Below, in pieces: positions 1 to 5,600 of a DNA stretch of 9,404 nt. Position 1 is the first letter of the stretch. Every line of letters begins with the position of its first letter. Location of the stretch: contig JAPONU010000021.1 of the NCBI GenBank assembly GCA_026713745.1, forward strand, positions 1 to 9,404, in the 5' to 3' direction. Source of the DNA: a bacterium (lineage in GTDB: Bacteria; Actinomycetota; Acidimicrobiia; Acidimicrobiales; CATQHL01). Below the pieces are notes generated by a model. It was not told the DNA's origin and did no database searches. It saw only the letters and a list, made by a program, of their open reading frames with translations. The translations under genes were made by a program, and so were the position numbers.

Positions 1-362
1 ACCCGGAACACGGGGATCAGGATCACCGGCGTCGGCAGGATCAACCCGAAGAGGATCACCGCCCCGATGGTGTTGCTCACCCAACTGTCGGACATGTGCA
101 GGGCGAACGCCAGCATCGAGGACAACACCATGATCAGGGCGATCGTCGAGCCCGTGATGAGCAGCGAGTTCACGAGACCGCCGCCCACGTCGCCGGCGCT
201 CAGCACGCCCGACATGCCGTCGAGCGTCGGGCCGATCGGAGGCTTCGCCGGCGATCGGAGGATCTCGGGGTCGGTCTTGAATGCGTTGGCGATCACCAGG
301 TAGAGCGGGAACAGGAAGAGGGCCGAGACGACGATCGCCAGTAGTGCCCGGAACTGGCGCAT
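1..362 (-). CDS. Carbohydrate ABC transporter permease, MalG/UgpE-like (N-terminal part, runs off window)
   Basis: This is the second membrane-spanning subunit of the sugar-type importer; only the first 120 codons are in the window. The reading frame starts with ATG at 362-360, preceded by GGAG five bases upstream, and stays open to base 1. The translation begins MRQFRALLAIVVSALFLFP, a short basic cytoplasmic tail followed by a first membrane helix. Next come an external loop with a KTDPEIL motif, usual after helix 1 in this family, and two more hydrophobic stretches (NSLLITGSTIALIMVLSSML and GAVILFGLILPTPVILIPVF). The ATG overlaps the upstream permease stop codon by one base (TGATG), which implies translational coupling and equal production of the two permease halves. 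The EAA loop that contacts the ATPase is not in view. The family call is firm. The substrate is unknown; sugars, polyols or glycerol-phosphate are all possible. Confidence 0.88.
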   Translation of the reverse strand, partial: MRQFRALLAIVVSALFLFPLYLVIANAFKTDPEILRSPAKPPIGPTLDGMSGVLSAGDVGGGLVNSLLITGSTIALIMVLSSMLAFALHMSDSWVSNTIGAVILFGLILPTPVILIPVFR

Positions 363-1324
363 CACAACTCCACTTCGCGGCGGCGAAGGACCCGCAGCGA
401 GATGACGGTCGTGGCTGCGGTGATCACCAGTAGCAAGACCGCCATCGCCGAGGCCAGGCCGGCGCGGTTCTGGGTGAACCCGGCGCGGATGATCGCCAAT
501 CCGACGGTCTCCGAGGAGCGTCCCGGGCCGCCGCCCGTCAAGGCCACGACGTGGTCGTACAGCTTCAGGGCGGAGATGAGCGAGATGAGGGTCGTGATGG
601 TCACCGCCGGTGCCACCAGTGGCCAGGTGATGAGGCGGAACCGCAGGTATCCCGAGGCGCCGTCGATCGAGGCCGCCTCGTAGAGGTCGGTGGGGATCGC
701 CCGCAGCGCGGCGACATAGATCACCGTGGCGAACGCGATGAGCTGCCACGCCAGCGCCAGACCCACCGACACGACGGCGAGGTTGGGGGAACTGATCCAC
801 TCCGGCCCAGGGATCCCCAGCGCCTCGAGGGCGTTGTTGAGCGAACCGTCGTTGGCCAGCGTCCACCGGAACGTGAGGCCCACGACGAGGGGGCTGAGCA
901 CGAACGGCGCGAACAGGATGATGCGCAGGGTCGTGTAGAGCCGCGATCCTGCGTCCAGCAGCACCGCGAAGAGCAGTCCCAGGGCGTTGGGCACCACCAC
1001 CGAGGCCGCCGCGATCAGGAGCGTGACGTAGAGGGCGTGGCGGAAATCGCCACTCTCCCAGAGCTTGGCGTAGTTGCTGAAGCCCACCCACGAGATCTCG
1101 TCCCGCAGGAAGTTCACATCGTTGAGGCTGTAGTGGACGGTGACGCCGATGGGCGCGACCACCAGCGCTGCGAACAGCGCCGTGGTGGGCGCGCCCATCG
1201 CCATCAGCCCGAAGCTGCGCCGCCCTGCACCGGGCGGCCGGCGGCGCCCCCCGGCCCTGCGGCCGGAGGGGCGCTCGGCGCGACTCCGCGTCGGCAGGAG
1301 GGTTCCCCTGACGGCGGAGGTCAA
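362..1324 (-). CDS. Carbohydrate ABC transporter permease, MalF/UgpA-like
   Basis: This is an inner-membrane permease subunit of 320 residues, near the usual length for actinobacterial MalF/UgpA-type proteins. After an Arg/Gly/Pro-rich cytoplasmic tail (residues 1-40), about six hydrophobic segments can be read, the first being TTALFAALVVAPIGVTVHYS. The cytoplasmic EAA loop reads YEAASIDGASGYLRFRLITWP and docks the ATPase. It is followed by the family-typical LYDHVVALTGGGPG stretch before the last helices. The gene starts 10 bases after the binding-protein stop and overlaps the next permease by one base, so it sits mid-operon. The start is uncertain. The frame reaches back to a TTG at 1324 with no good ribosome site. 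The first in-frame ATG (1204-1202, residue 41) would remove the positively charged tail and leave a 130-base gap. TTG is preferred because of the tail and the tight spacing. Confidence 0.92.
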   Translation of the reverse strand: MTSAVRGTLLPTRSRAERPSGRRAGGRRRPPGAGRRSFGLMAMGAPTTALFAALVVAPIGVTVHYSLNDVNFLRDEISWVGFSNYAKLWESGDFRHALYVTLLIAAASVVVPNALGLLFAVLLDAGSRLYTTLRIILFAPFVLSPLVVGLTFRWTLANDGSLNNALEALGIPGPEWISSPNLAVVSVGLALAWQLIAFATVIYVAALRAIPTDLYEAASIDGASGYLRFRLITWPLVAPAVTITTLISLISALKLYDHVVALTGGGPGRSSETVGLAIIRAGFTQNRAGLASAMAVLLLVITAATTVISLRVLRRREVEL

Positions 1325-1334
1325 GTTGGTTGGG

Positions 1335-3065
1335 CTAGCCCGAGAGGTCGTCCCAGGCGTCCTGGAGGGCCTGTGCGGCCTCTTCCGCCGACCTGCCGGC
1401 CAGCATCTCCTGCGCCTGGATCCAGATCTCGTTCTGCATGCCTGCCACGAGGGCGTCGTCGCCCACCTCGAAGGTGTAGAAGGCGACCTGCCTCGCCGAC
1501 TGGTCGGCGAGGATCTCGATGACCTCGGTGATCAGCGGGTGCAGTTCCACGTCGTCAGGCAACACGAACAGCTTGTTGTTGGCGATGTGCGCGTCTCGGA
1601 TGAGGTCGTCGAGGTTGGTCTCGACGTTCGTGGCGAACTCCACTGAGAACAGCCGCGCCGCCTCCGGATCAGGCGTCGCTGCAGAGATGGCCGGACCACC
1701 CGACGTGTACGTCGCCAGGCGCTTCGAGCCGTCGAAGGTGGGCATCGGGAAGATGCCGATCTCGAACGGATGGTCCATGGGCACCGCCCCGGCGAAGAAG
1801 CTGCCCATGGGATACATCGCCGCGGCGCCGTCGAGGAACGACTGCTGCAGGTCGGCATAGCCGAGGTTCAACTCCTCGCCCGTCAGCCAGCCGGCTGCGA
1901 CCAGCTGCCCGTACGGCCGCAGGGCATCCACGAAGATCGGGTCGGTGAACTTGGCCTCACCGCTCTTGAGTTTCTGGTTGAACGTCGGGTCCGCGCCCGT
2001 CACGTTGAGCGAGGCGAGGTTCATGATCGGCCAGCCCGCGGCCCAGGCGTCGCCGCCGGCGCCGCCGATCACGAACGGGGTTTCGCCCGAGGCCGCGATC
2101 GCCAGGGCGGCATTGATGAACTCGTCCCAGGTCTCCGGCTCGGACGTGATGCCGGCCGCCTCGAACATGTCCTTGTTGTAGAAGACGCCCGACTCGTAGA
2201 CCGTGAGCATCGGCAGCGCGTACTGCCGGCCGTCGGTGTACCCGAGGCCGACCGGGTCGATGAACCGCTCGAGGTCCTCCGGCTCGAACGGCAGCAGCAG
2301 GCCCTCGGCGATGAACTCCGCGGTGGAGAAGTTGCTCATCATGACGTCCGGGAGCTGGTCGGTGGCCGCCAGCTGCTTGAGGAAGTCACCGATGTTCAGG
2401 TCGGGGGCGACGATCTTGTTGATCTTGAACTGCGGGAAGTCCGCCACGGTGCGGGCGATGGCGTCGTCCCAGAACTCCGCCGGCAGGTTCGGCGTCTCGA
2501 AGACGAGGAAGTCCAGCTCGATTGTGCCACCAGCGGAGCCGGCAGCCTCTGCGGCGGCTGCGGTGGCAGCCTCCGCCTCGGCTCGCGCCTCGTCGGCCTC
2601 GGCCTGAGCAGCGGCGGCGGCCTCTCGCGCCGCGTCGGCCTCGGCCTGCGCGGCGGCGGCTTCGGCCTGCGCGGCGGCGGCTTCGGAGAGCGCCGCATCA
2701 GCGGCGGCCTGCGCGTCCGCCAGTGCCGCTTCGGCGGCTGCCATGGCTTCCACGTTGCCCTCGGCGGTGGCCTGGGCCAGGTCGGCGGCGGCCTGCGCCG
2801 CTTCGGCTGCGGCGAGCCCGGCCTGTGCGTTGGCGCCCGCCGCGGCGGCATCGGCGATGCCAGTGGCGGCGTCAGCCTGGGCACTGCGGGCAGCGGCTGC
2901 GGTGGCCTGAGCTTCCGATAGCGCCTCCGCCGCAGCGGCCGATGCGCCCTGCGCCTCGGCCATGGCCGCGTCGGCGGCCTCCGAGTCGTCAGCCGCACAC
3001 GCCGCTGCCACGAGCGCGAGCGCGAGCAGCGTCGCCAGAACGCCGCTCTTCTTCAAGTACTTCAT
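1335..3065 (-). CDS. Sugar-type (family 1) solute-binding lipoprotein with alanine-rich coiled-coil stalk
   Basis: This is the extracellular receptor of the left-arm importer, 576 residues, against roughly 400-450 for ordinary family members. The start is ATG at 3065-3063, four bases after a strong GGAGG; the frame continues 39 codons further upstream, but without such a site or a signal peptide. Residues 1-22 are a lipoprotein signal peptide (MKYLKKSG, then a hydrophobic core) ending in VAAAC with the lipidated Cys23. Residues 24-180 are an Ala/Glu/Gln heptad stalk. Residues 181-576 are the binding domain, recognised by YNKDMFEAAGI followed by ETWDEF (around residues 295-315), a family 1 signature, and by a typical C-terminal tail. 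The permease genes follow directly. The stalk explains the extra length and closely matches that of the divergently transcribed receptor. The ligand cannot be told from sequence, though a sugar is likely given the MalF/MalG partners. Confidence 0.93.
   Translation of the reverse strand: MKYLKKSGVLATLLALALVAAACAADDSEAADAAMAEAQGASAAAAEALSEAQATAAAARSAQADAATGIADAAAAGANAQAGLAAAEAAQAAADLAQATAEGNVEAMAAAEAALADAQAAADAALSEAAAAQAEAAAAQAEADAAREAAAAAQAEADEARAEAEAATAAAAEAAGSAGGTIELDFLVFETPNLPAEFWDDAIARTVADFPQFKINKIVAPDLNIGDFLKQLAATDQLPDVMMSNFSTAEFIAEGLLLPFEPEDLERFIDPVGLGYTDGRQYALPMLTVYESGVFYNKDMFEAAGITSEPETWDEFINAALAIAASGETPFVIGGAGGDAWAAGWPIMNLASLNVTGADPTFNQKLKSGEAKFTDPIFVDALRPYGQLVAAGWLTGEELNLGYADLQQSFLDGAAAMYPMGSFFAGAVPMDHPFEIGIFPMPTFDGSKRLATYTSGGPAISAATPDPEAARLFSVEFATNVETNLDDLIRDAHIANNKLFVLPDDVELHPLITEVIEILADQSARQVAFYTFEVGDDALVAGMQNEIWIQAQEMLAGRSAEEAAQALQDAWDDLSG
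2526..2996 (-). other. Alanine-rich heptad-repeat stalk of the family 1 binding protein
   Basis: Residues 24-180 of the protein contain almost only Ala, Glu, Gln, Asp and Arg. From residue 52 to 170 the sequence can be written as 17 consecutive heptads with no register shift. Heptad positions 1, 4 and 6 are nearly always Ala, and position 5 is mostly Gln, Arg or a larger residue; AAAAQAE and ADEARAE are typical units. This pattern fits an alanine-based coiled coil. A Glu-Gly-Asn break (residues 102-104) falls at the midpoint of the stalk. There is no proline until the linker. The region corresponds without gaps to the stalk of the divergent receptor (P1 residue n pairs with P2 residue n+12). 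Confidence 0.9.
2641..2686 (-). repeat. Perfect 21-bp tandem duplication (one heptad) in the stalk
   Basis: Bases 2641-2661 and 2662-2682 are identical, and the match continues for four more bases at period 21. The unit encodes exactly one coiled-coil heptad (AAAAQAE register), so copying it keeps both frame and register. Imperfect copies of similar units flank it. Confidence 0.9.
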
Positions 3066-3069
3066 CGGT

Positions 3070-3075
3070 CCTCCT
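3070..3075 (-). promoter_or_regulatory. Ribosome binding site of the family 1 binding protein
   Basis: On the minus strand AGGAGG lies a few bases before the ATG at 3065-3063. It is the strongest ribosome site in the left arm. It fixes the start at the signal peptide and rules out the 39-codon upstream extension. Confidence 0.85.
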
Positions 3076-3141
3076 GCGTTGCTTAGTGGACCCGAGCAAT
3101 AGGGAACGCGAGGAAAAAGCCACCGGCCACCAGTTTGAACG

Positions 3142-3157
3142 GGAAGTGCCGGAAGTG
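3142..3157. repeat. Direct repeat GGAAGTG x2 overlapping the candidate -10
   Basis: GGAAGTG occurs at 3142-3148 and again at 3151-3157, a 9-base period. The second copy overlaps the candidate -10 of the left-arm promoter, a position where a bound regulator could block polymerase. No regulator is known from the window and chance is possible. Confidence 0.3.
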
Positions 3158-3182
3158 TAACCGCCGCTTGTGATGCGGGCAA
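3154..3182 (-). promoter_or_regulatory. Candidate promoter for the sugar-type operon
   Basis: Read on the minus strand, TTGCCC (3182-3177) and TACACT (3159-3154) each match the sigma-70-type consensus at four of six positions and are separated by 17 bases. Transcription would start near 3147, giving a leader of about 80 bases. This is a pattern match only; in GC-rich genomes such matches are often false. Confidence 0.3.
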
Positions 3183-3361
3183 AGGGCGTCGTCGGACTCT
3201 GATCGTGCTGGGAACTCCGTGCGCGGTGTCGTGACCAGGAAGTCTGGCGCGAACCGGGGATGCTTGCTTTCGAGAGCCGTGCGGGGATTGCGATGCTTCT
3301 TCCGACTGCGTTTAGCGGCGCCGAGGAGGCCCCTGGAAGCAGCAATATCCGGGCTGCACTA

Positions 3362-3376
3362 CAGTGCTGATCACTG
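3362..3376. promoter_or_regulatory. Inverted repeat CAGTG-N5-CACTG upstream of the peptide-type operon
   Basis: The arms CAGTG and CACTG are perfect reverse complements with a 5-base spacer, about 60 bases before the family 5 receptor start. They overlap GCACT-AC-AGTGC (3356-3367) and are followed by the palindrome TGGCGCCA (3375-3382). The cluster could be an operator for a dimeric repressor. The arms are short, so this remains a candidate. Confidence 0.3.
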
Positions 3377-3424
3377 GCGCCACTGGGGGGAGGCGCTCCT
3401 CCGCCCCGCGTTTTGCGTCGGCGG

Positions 3425-3430
3425 AAGGAG
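3425..3430 (+). promoter_or_regulatory. Ribosome binding site of the family 5 binding protein
   Basis: AAGGAG lies six bases before the ATG at 3437, ideal spacing. It decides this start over an in-frame ATG 24 bases upstream (3413), which has no such site and would place the basic MRRRKEIT peptide before the signal sequence. Confidence 0.85.
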
Positions 3431-3436
3431 ATCACC

Positions 3437-5506
3437 ATGAAATCGCGACACGGCCGCTCTTGGAGGCGGTTCATCGTGCTCGTTGCGGTCACAATGCTCA
3501 TCGCCGCGTCGTGCGCGGCCGATGACTCCGCATCCGAAGCCGCCGGCGCGGCAGCCGATGCTGCTGACGCCGCCATGGTGGAGGCGAGAAGCGCAGCCGC
3601 CGATGCCGCGGACGCGATGGCCGAAGCCTTGGCGACGGCAGCCGCGGCCCGCAGTGCGCAAGCGGACGCCGCCACCGGCATTGCCGACGCGGCCGCTGCC
3701 GATGCTTCAGCTGCGGCGGCACAGGCCGCGGCTGAAGCAGCCCAGGCAGAAGCGGCATTGGCGCTTGCCACGGCCGAAGGCAATGTGGAGGCGATGGCTG
3801 CTGCTGAGGCGGACCTCGCTGCTGCCCAGGCAGCCGCGGAGGAGGCGCTGTCGGAGGCCGCCGCCGCTCAAGCCGAAGCCGACGAGGCGCGGTCCGCGGC
3901 CGACGCGGCACGCGAAGAGGCGGCCGCTGCCCAAGCCGAGGCGGAGGCTGCTCAGGCCGAAGCCGACGCGGCGCGAGCCGAAGCCCAAGCAGCAGCCGAA
4001 GGGGTTGCCGCCGCTCCGGGCGGCCCGCAGCGCGGCGGCTCACTCACCTTCGCCCGGTTCTTCGAGACGCAGAACCTCGACCCGGCGGGGGTCGCCGACA
4101 ACGGGTCCATCTTCGTGCGGGTGCAGATCTTCAACACTCTCGTGGAAGCCGACCCCGACACCCTCCCGGACGTCGGCCCGGGTGTGGCCGACGAATGGAG
4201 TTCCAGCGCCGACGGCATGACCTGGACGTTCCACATCCGTGACAACGCCAGGTTCTCCAACGGCGAGCCGGTCACGGCCGAGGACGTGCAGTTCTCACTG
4301 GAGCGGTTCGCGGACCCGACGATCAGCGTGAACATCCCGAGCCTCGGCGTCGGGGTCGAGAGCGTGGACATCATCGATGACCAGACCGTGCAGGTGAACC
4401 TGGACCGCCCGGTCGGGGCCTTCCTCGAGAACATCTCGGTGTTCCCCGCATCGATCATCAACAAGGCCGCCGTGGAGGCCGAAGGCGACGACCACTGGAT
4501 GAACCCGCTCGGCACCGGACCGTTCAAAGTGAAGGAGTGGGTAGCCGGCTCGCACATCACCCTCGAGCGCAACGAGTACTACTGGGAGGAGGGCAAGCCG
4601 TATCTCGACGAGATCCGGTTCGACTACATCCCCGATGACAACGCCCGCATCCTGCGCATCCAGGGCGGCGACGCCGACATCGTGGAGGGCGTGCCGTGGA
4701 CGCAGATCCCCGATCTGCAGGCCAGCGACGGATTCGACATCCACGTCGCCGACATCGTCCGCTACGAGGGCGTCTTCCTGAACCACACCGTCCCGCCGCT
4801 CGGCGAGGTGGGTGTGCGCCAGGCGCTGAACTACGCCACCAACAAGGCGGCCATCAACGAGGCGGTCTACGGGGGTGTCGGCGAGATCGCCAACAGCATG
4901 ATCCCCAAGGCGCTCTACCACTCCGACTACGACACCCTGCCGGCGTACTTCTACGACCTGGAGCGGGCCAAGGAACTGATGGCGGCCTCGTCGATGCCCG
5001 ACGGCTTCGACCTCGCCTACATCTACCCGTCAGGCTCCACGGCCCACGAGCAACTCGGGACCATCCTGCAGGCGGACTGGGCGCAGATCGGCGTGAACCT
5101 CTCCATCGAGGAGGTCGACACCGGCACACTGTTCGGCGACCGCTTCTTCACGATGGAGTACGAGTCGGGCGTGCCGCTGCCGAAGTTCACCTCCGACGTT
5201 GTCGTGCCCGACGAGGTGGCGCTGCTGTTCTACGACAAGGACCCCGCCAACATCCTCGCCGGCTTCTTCACCGGTTGGGAGATCCCCGACGAGCTCGAAC
5301 GCGTCACCGAGGAGGCCGCGTTCACCACCGACGAGGCGATCCGGGCCGAGCTCTGGCCCGAGGCGCAGCGGATCGCCATGGAGGAGGCTCCGTGGGTGAC
5401 GCTGTTCTTCCTGCCCACCGTGCACGCGGTGGCCGAGGGCGTCGAGGGCTTCCGGGTCGTGCCCAACGGCTGGTGGGACCTCGAGGACGTGTGGTTCAGC
5501 AACTGA
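3437..5506 (+). CDS. Peptide-type (family 5) solute-binding lipoprotein with alanine-rich coiled-coil stalk
   Basis: This is the extracellular receptor of the right-arm importer, 689 residues; family 5 (DppA/OppA) proteins usually have 500-550. Residues 1-25 are a lipoprotein signal peptide (Arg-rich n-region, then FIVLVAVTMLIAAS) with the lipidated Cys26. Residues 27-198 are the alanine-rich stalk. Residues 199-689 are the binding domain. It shows the family hallmarks ADGMTWTFHIRDNARFSNGEPVTAEDVQFSLER, cited here as two adjacent motifs (TWTFHIRDNARF and GEPVTAEDVQFSLER), then PLGTGPFKVKEW and RNEYYW..GKPYLDEI. It ends in a Trp-rich tail (NGWWDLEDVWFSN). Peptides are the commonest ligands, but nickel, opines, oligosaccharides and other ligands also use this family. 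The permease and ATPase genes follow after a 94-base gap with a hairpin. The binding domain is not related to that of the divergent family 1 receptor, although the stalks are. Confidence 0.94.
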   Translation: MKSRHGRSWRRFIVLVAVTMLIAASCAADDSASEAAGAAADAADAAMVEARSAAADAADAMAEALATAAAARSAQADAATGIADAAAADASAAAAQAAAEAAQAEAALALATAEGNVEAMAAAEADLAAAQAAAEEALSEAAAAQAEADEARSAADAAREEAAAAQAEAEAAQAEADAARAEAQAAAEGVAAAPGGPQRGGSLTFARFFETQNLDPAGVADNGSIFVRVQIFNTLVEADPDTLPDVGPGVADEWSSSADGMTWTFHIRDNARFSNGEPVTAEDVQFSLERFADPTISVNIPSLGVGVESVDIIDDQTVQVNLDRPVGAFLENISVFPASIINKAAVEAEGDDHWMNPLGTGPFKVKEWVAGSHITLERNEYYWEEGKPYLDEIRFDYIPDDNARILRIQGGDADIVEGVPWTQIPDLQASDGFDIHVADIVRYEGVFLNHTVPPLGEVGVRQALNYATNKAAINEAVYGGVGEIANSMIPKALYHSDYDTLPAYFYDLERAKELMAASSMPDGFDLAYIYPSGSTAHEQLGTILQADWAQIGVNLSIEEVDTGTLFGDRFFTMEYESGVPLPKFTSDVVVPDEVALLFYDKDPANILAGFFTGWEIPDELERVTEEAAFTTDEAIRAELWPEAQRIAMEEAPWVTLFFLPTVHAVAEGVEGFRVVPNGWWDLEDVWFSN
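3515..4030 (+). other. Alanine-rich heptad-repeat stalk of the family 5 binding protein
   Basis: Residues 27-198 of the receptor form an Ala/Glu/Gln-rich stalk like that of the divergent receptor. Heptads such as AAAAQAE, ADAAREE and AEAAQAE can be read in one register through the second half. The stalk ends in a Gly/Pro linker (APGGPQRGG) before the binding domain. Residues 63-182 align without gaps to residues 51-170 of the other receptor. Upstream of that, a CAADDS motif at the lipidated cysteine and a DAAM motif are also shared, with nine extra residues between them here. Glu-Gly-Asn (114-116) again lies at the midpoint. Confidence 0.9.
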
Positions 5507-5545
5507 TCGGCTGATCTCGGCGACGTAGTCGCCACGACGCGATAC

Positions 5546-5578
5546 TGGTCGGGTCCCCGGGTCACGGGGACCCGACCA
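5546..5578 (+). terminator. Perfect 14-bp hairpin between receptor and permease genes (partial terminator or mRNA stabiliser)
   Basis: T-GGTCGGGTCCCCG pairs perfectly with CGGGGACCCGACC-A around a five-base loop (GGTCA). It lies 40 bases after the receptor stop and ends just before the next ribosome site. No T-run follows, so it is not a standard intrinsic terminator. In ABC importer operons such hairpins commonly protect the receptor mRNA or partly terminate transcription so that the receptor outnumbers the permease. Confidence 0.7.
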
Positions 5579-5600
5579 CGCCGGGAGGTCGTAGTCGCGT

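Larger units (their letters stand above)
3066..3436. promoter_or_regulatory. Divergent promoter region between the two importer operons
   Basis: These 371 bases hold no convincing gene and must contain the promoters for both operons, since both receptors start here in opposite directions. A plausible promoter for the left arm lies at 3154-3182, overlapped by a 7-bp direct repeat. On the right-arm side, short inverted repeats cluster at 3356-3385 and a small GGAGG-CGCT-CCTCC hairpin lies at 3389-3402 in the probable leader. I found no convincing -35/-10 pair for the right arm; TACAGT at 3360-3365 is a weak -10 candidate without a matching -35. No riboswitch or tRNA-like structure was recognised. 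Confidence 0.75.

Noticed and set aside
551..1522. 323-codon open frame on the plus strand
   Set aside because: Antisense to the MalF-like permease and the receptor 3' end. Composition is Arg/Gly/His-rich and no ribosome site or family resemblance is seen.
1770..2921. 383-codon open frame on the plus strand
   Set aside because: Antisense to the family 1 receptor. Its Gly/Leu-rich C-terminal part simply mirrors the alanine-codon repeats of the stalk.
2526..2996. Stalk coding repeats considered as a CRISPR-like or satellite array
   Set aside because: The repeats are degenerate, in frame and follow heptad codon periodicity. There are no spacers and the protein-level pattern explains them.
3389..3402. 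GGAGG-CGCT-CCTCC mini-hairpin as an RNA thermometer or anti-Shine-Dalgarno switch
   Set aside because: Only five base pairs, and pairing of CCTCC with the ribosome site AAGGAG downstream is weak. It is mentioned in the intergenic entry but not supported as a switch.
3219..3440. Possible small gene of 73 codons in the divergent region
   Set aside because: No ribosome site, Arg/Leu-rich shadow-like composition, and it runs into the well-supported receptor start.
2989..3783. 264-codon open frame on the minus strand spanning the intergenic region, with an Ala-rich N-terminus
   Set aside because: The alanine-rich part is the antisense of the family 5 receptor stalk (GCC/GGC symmetry). It would erase the divergent promoter region and overlaps both receptor starts.
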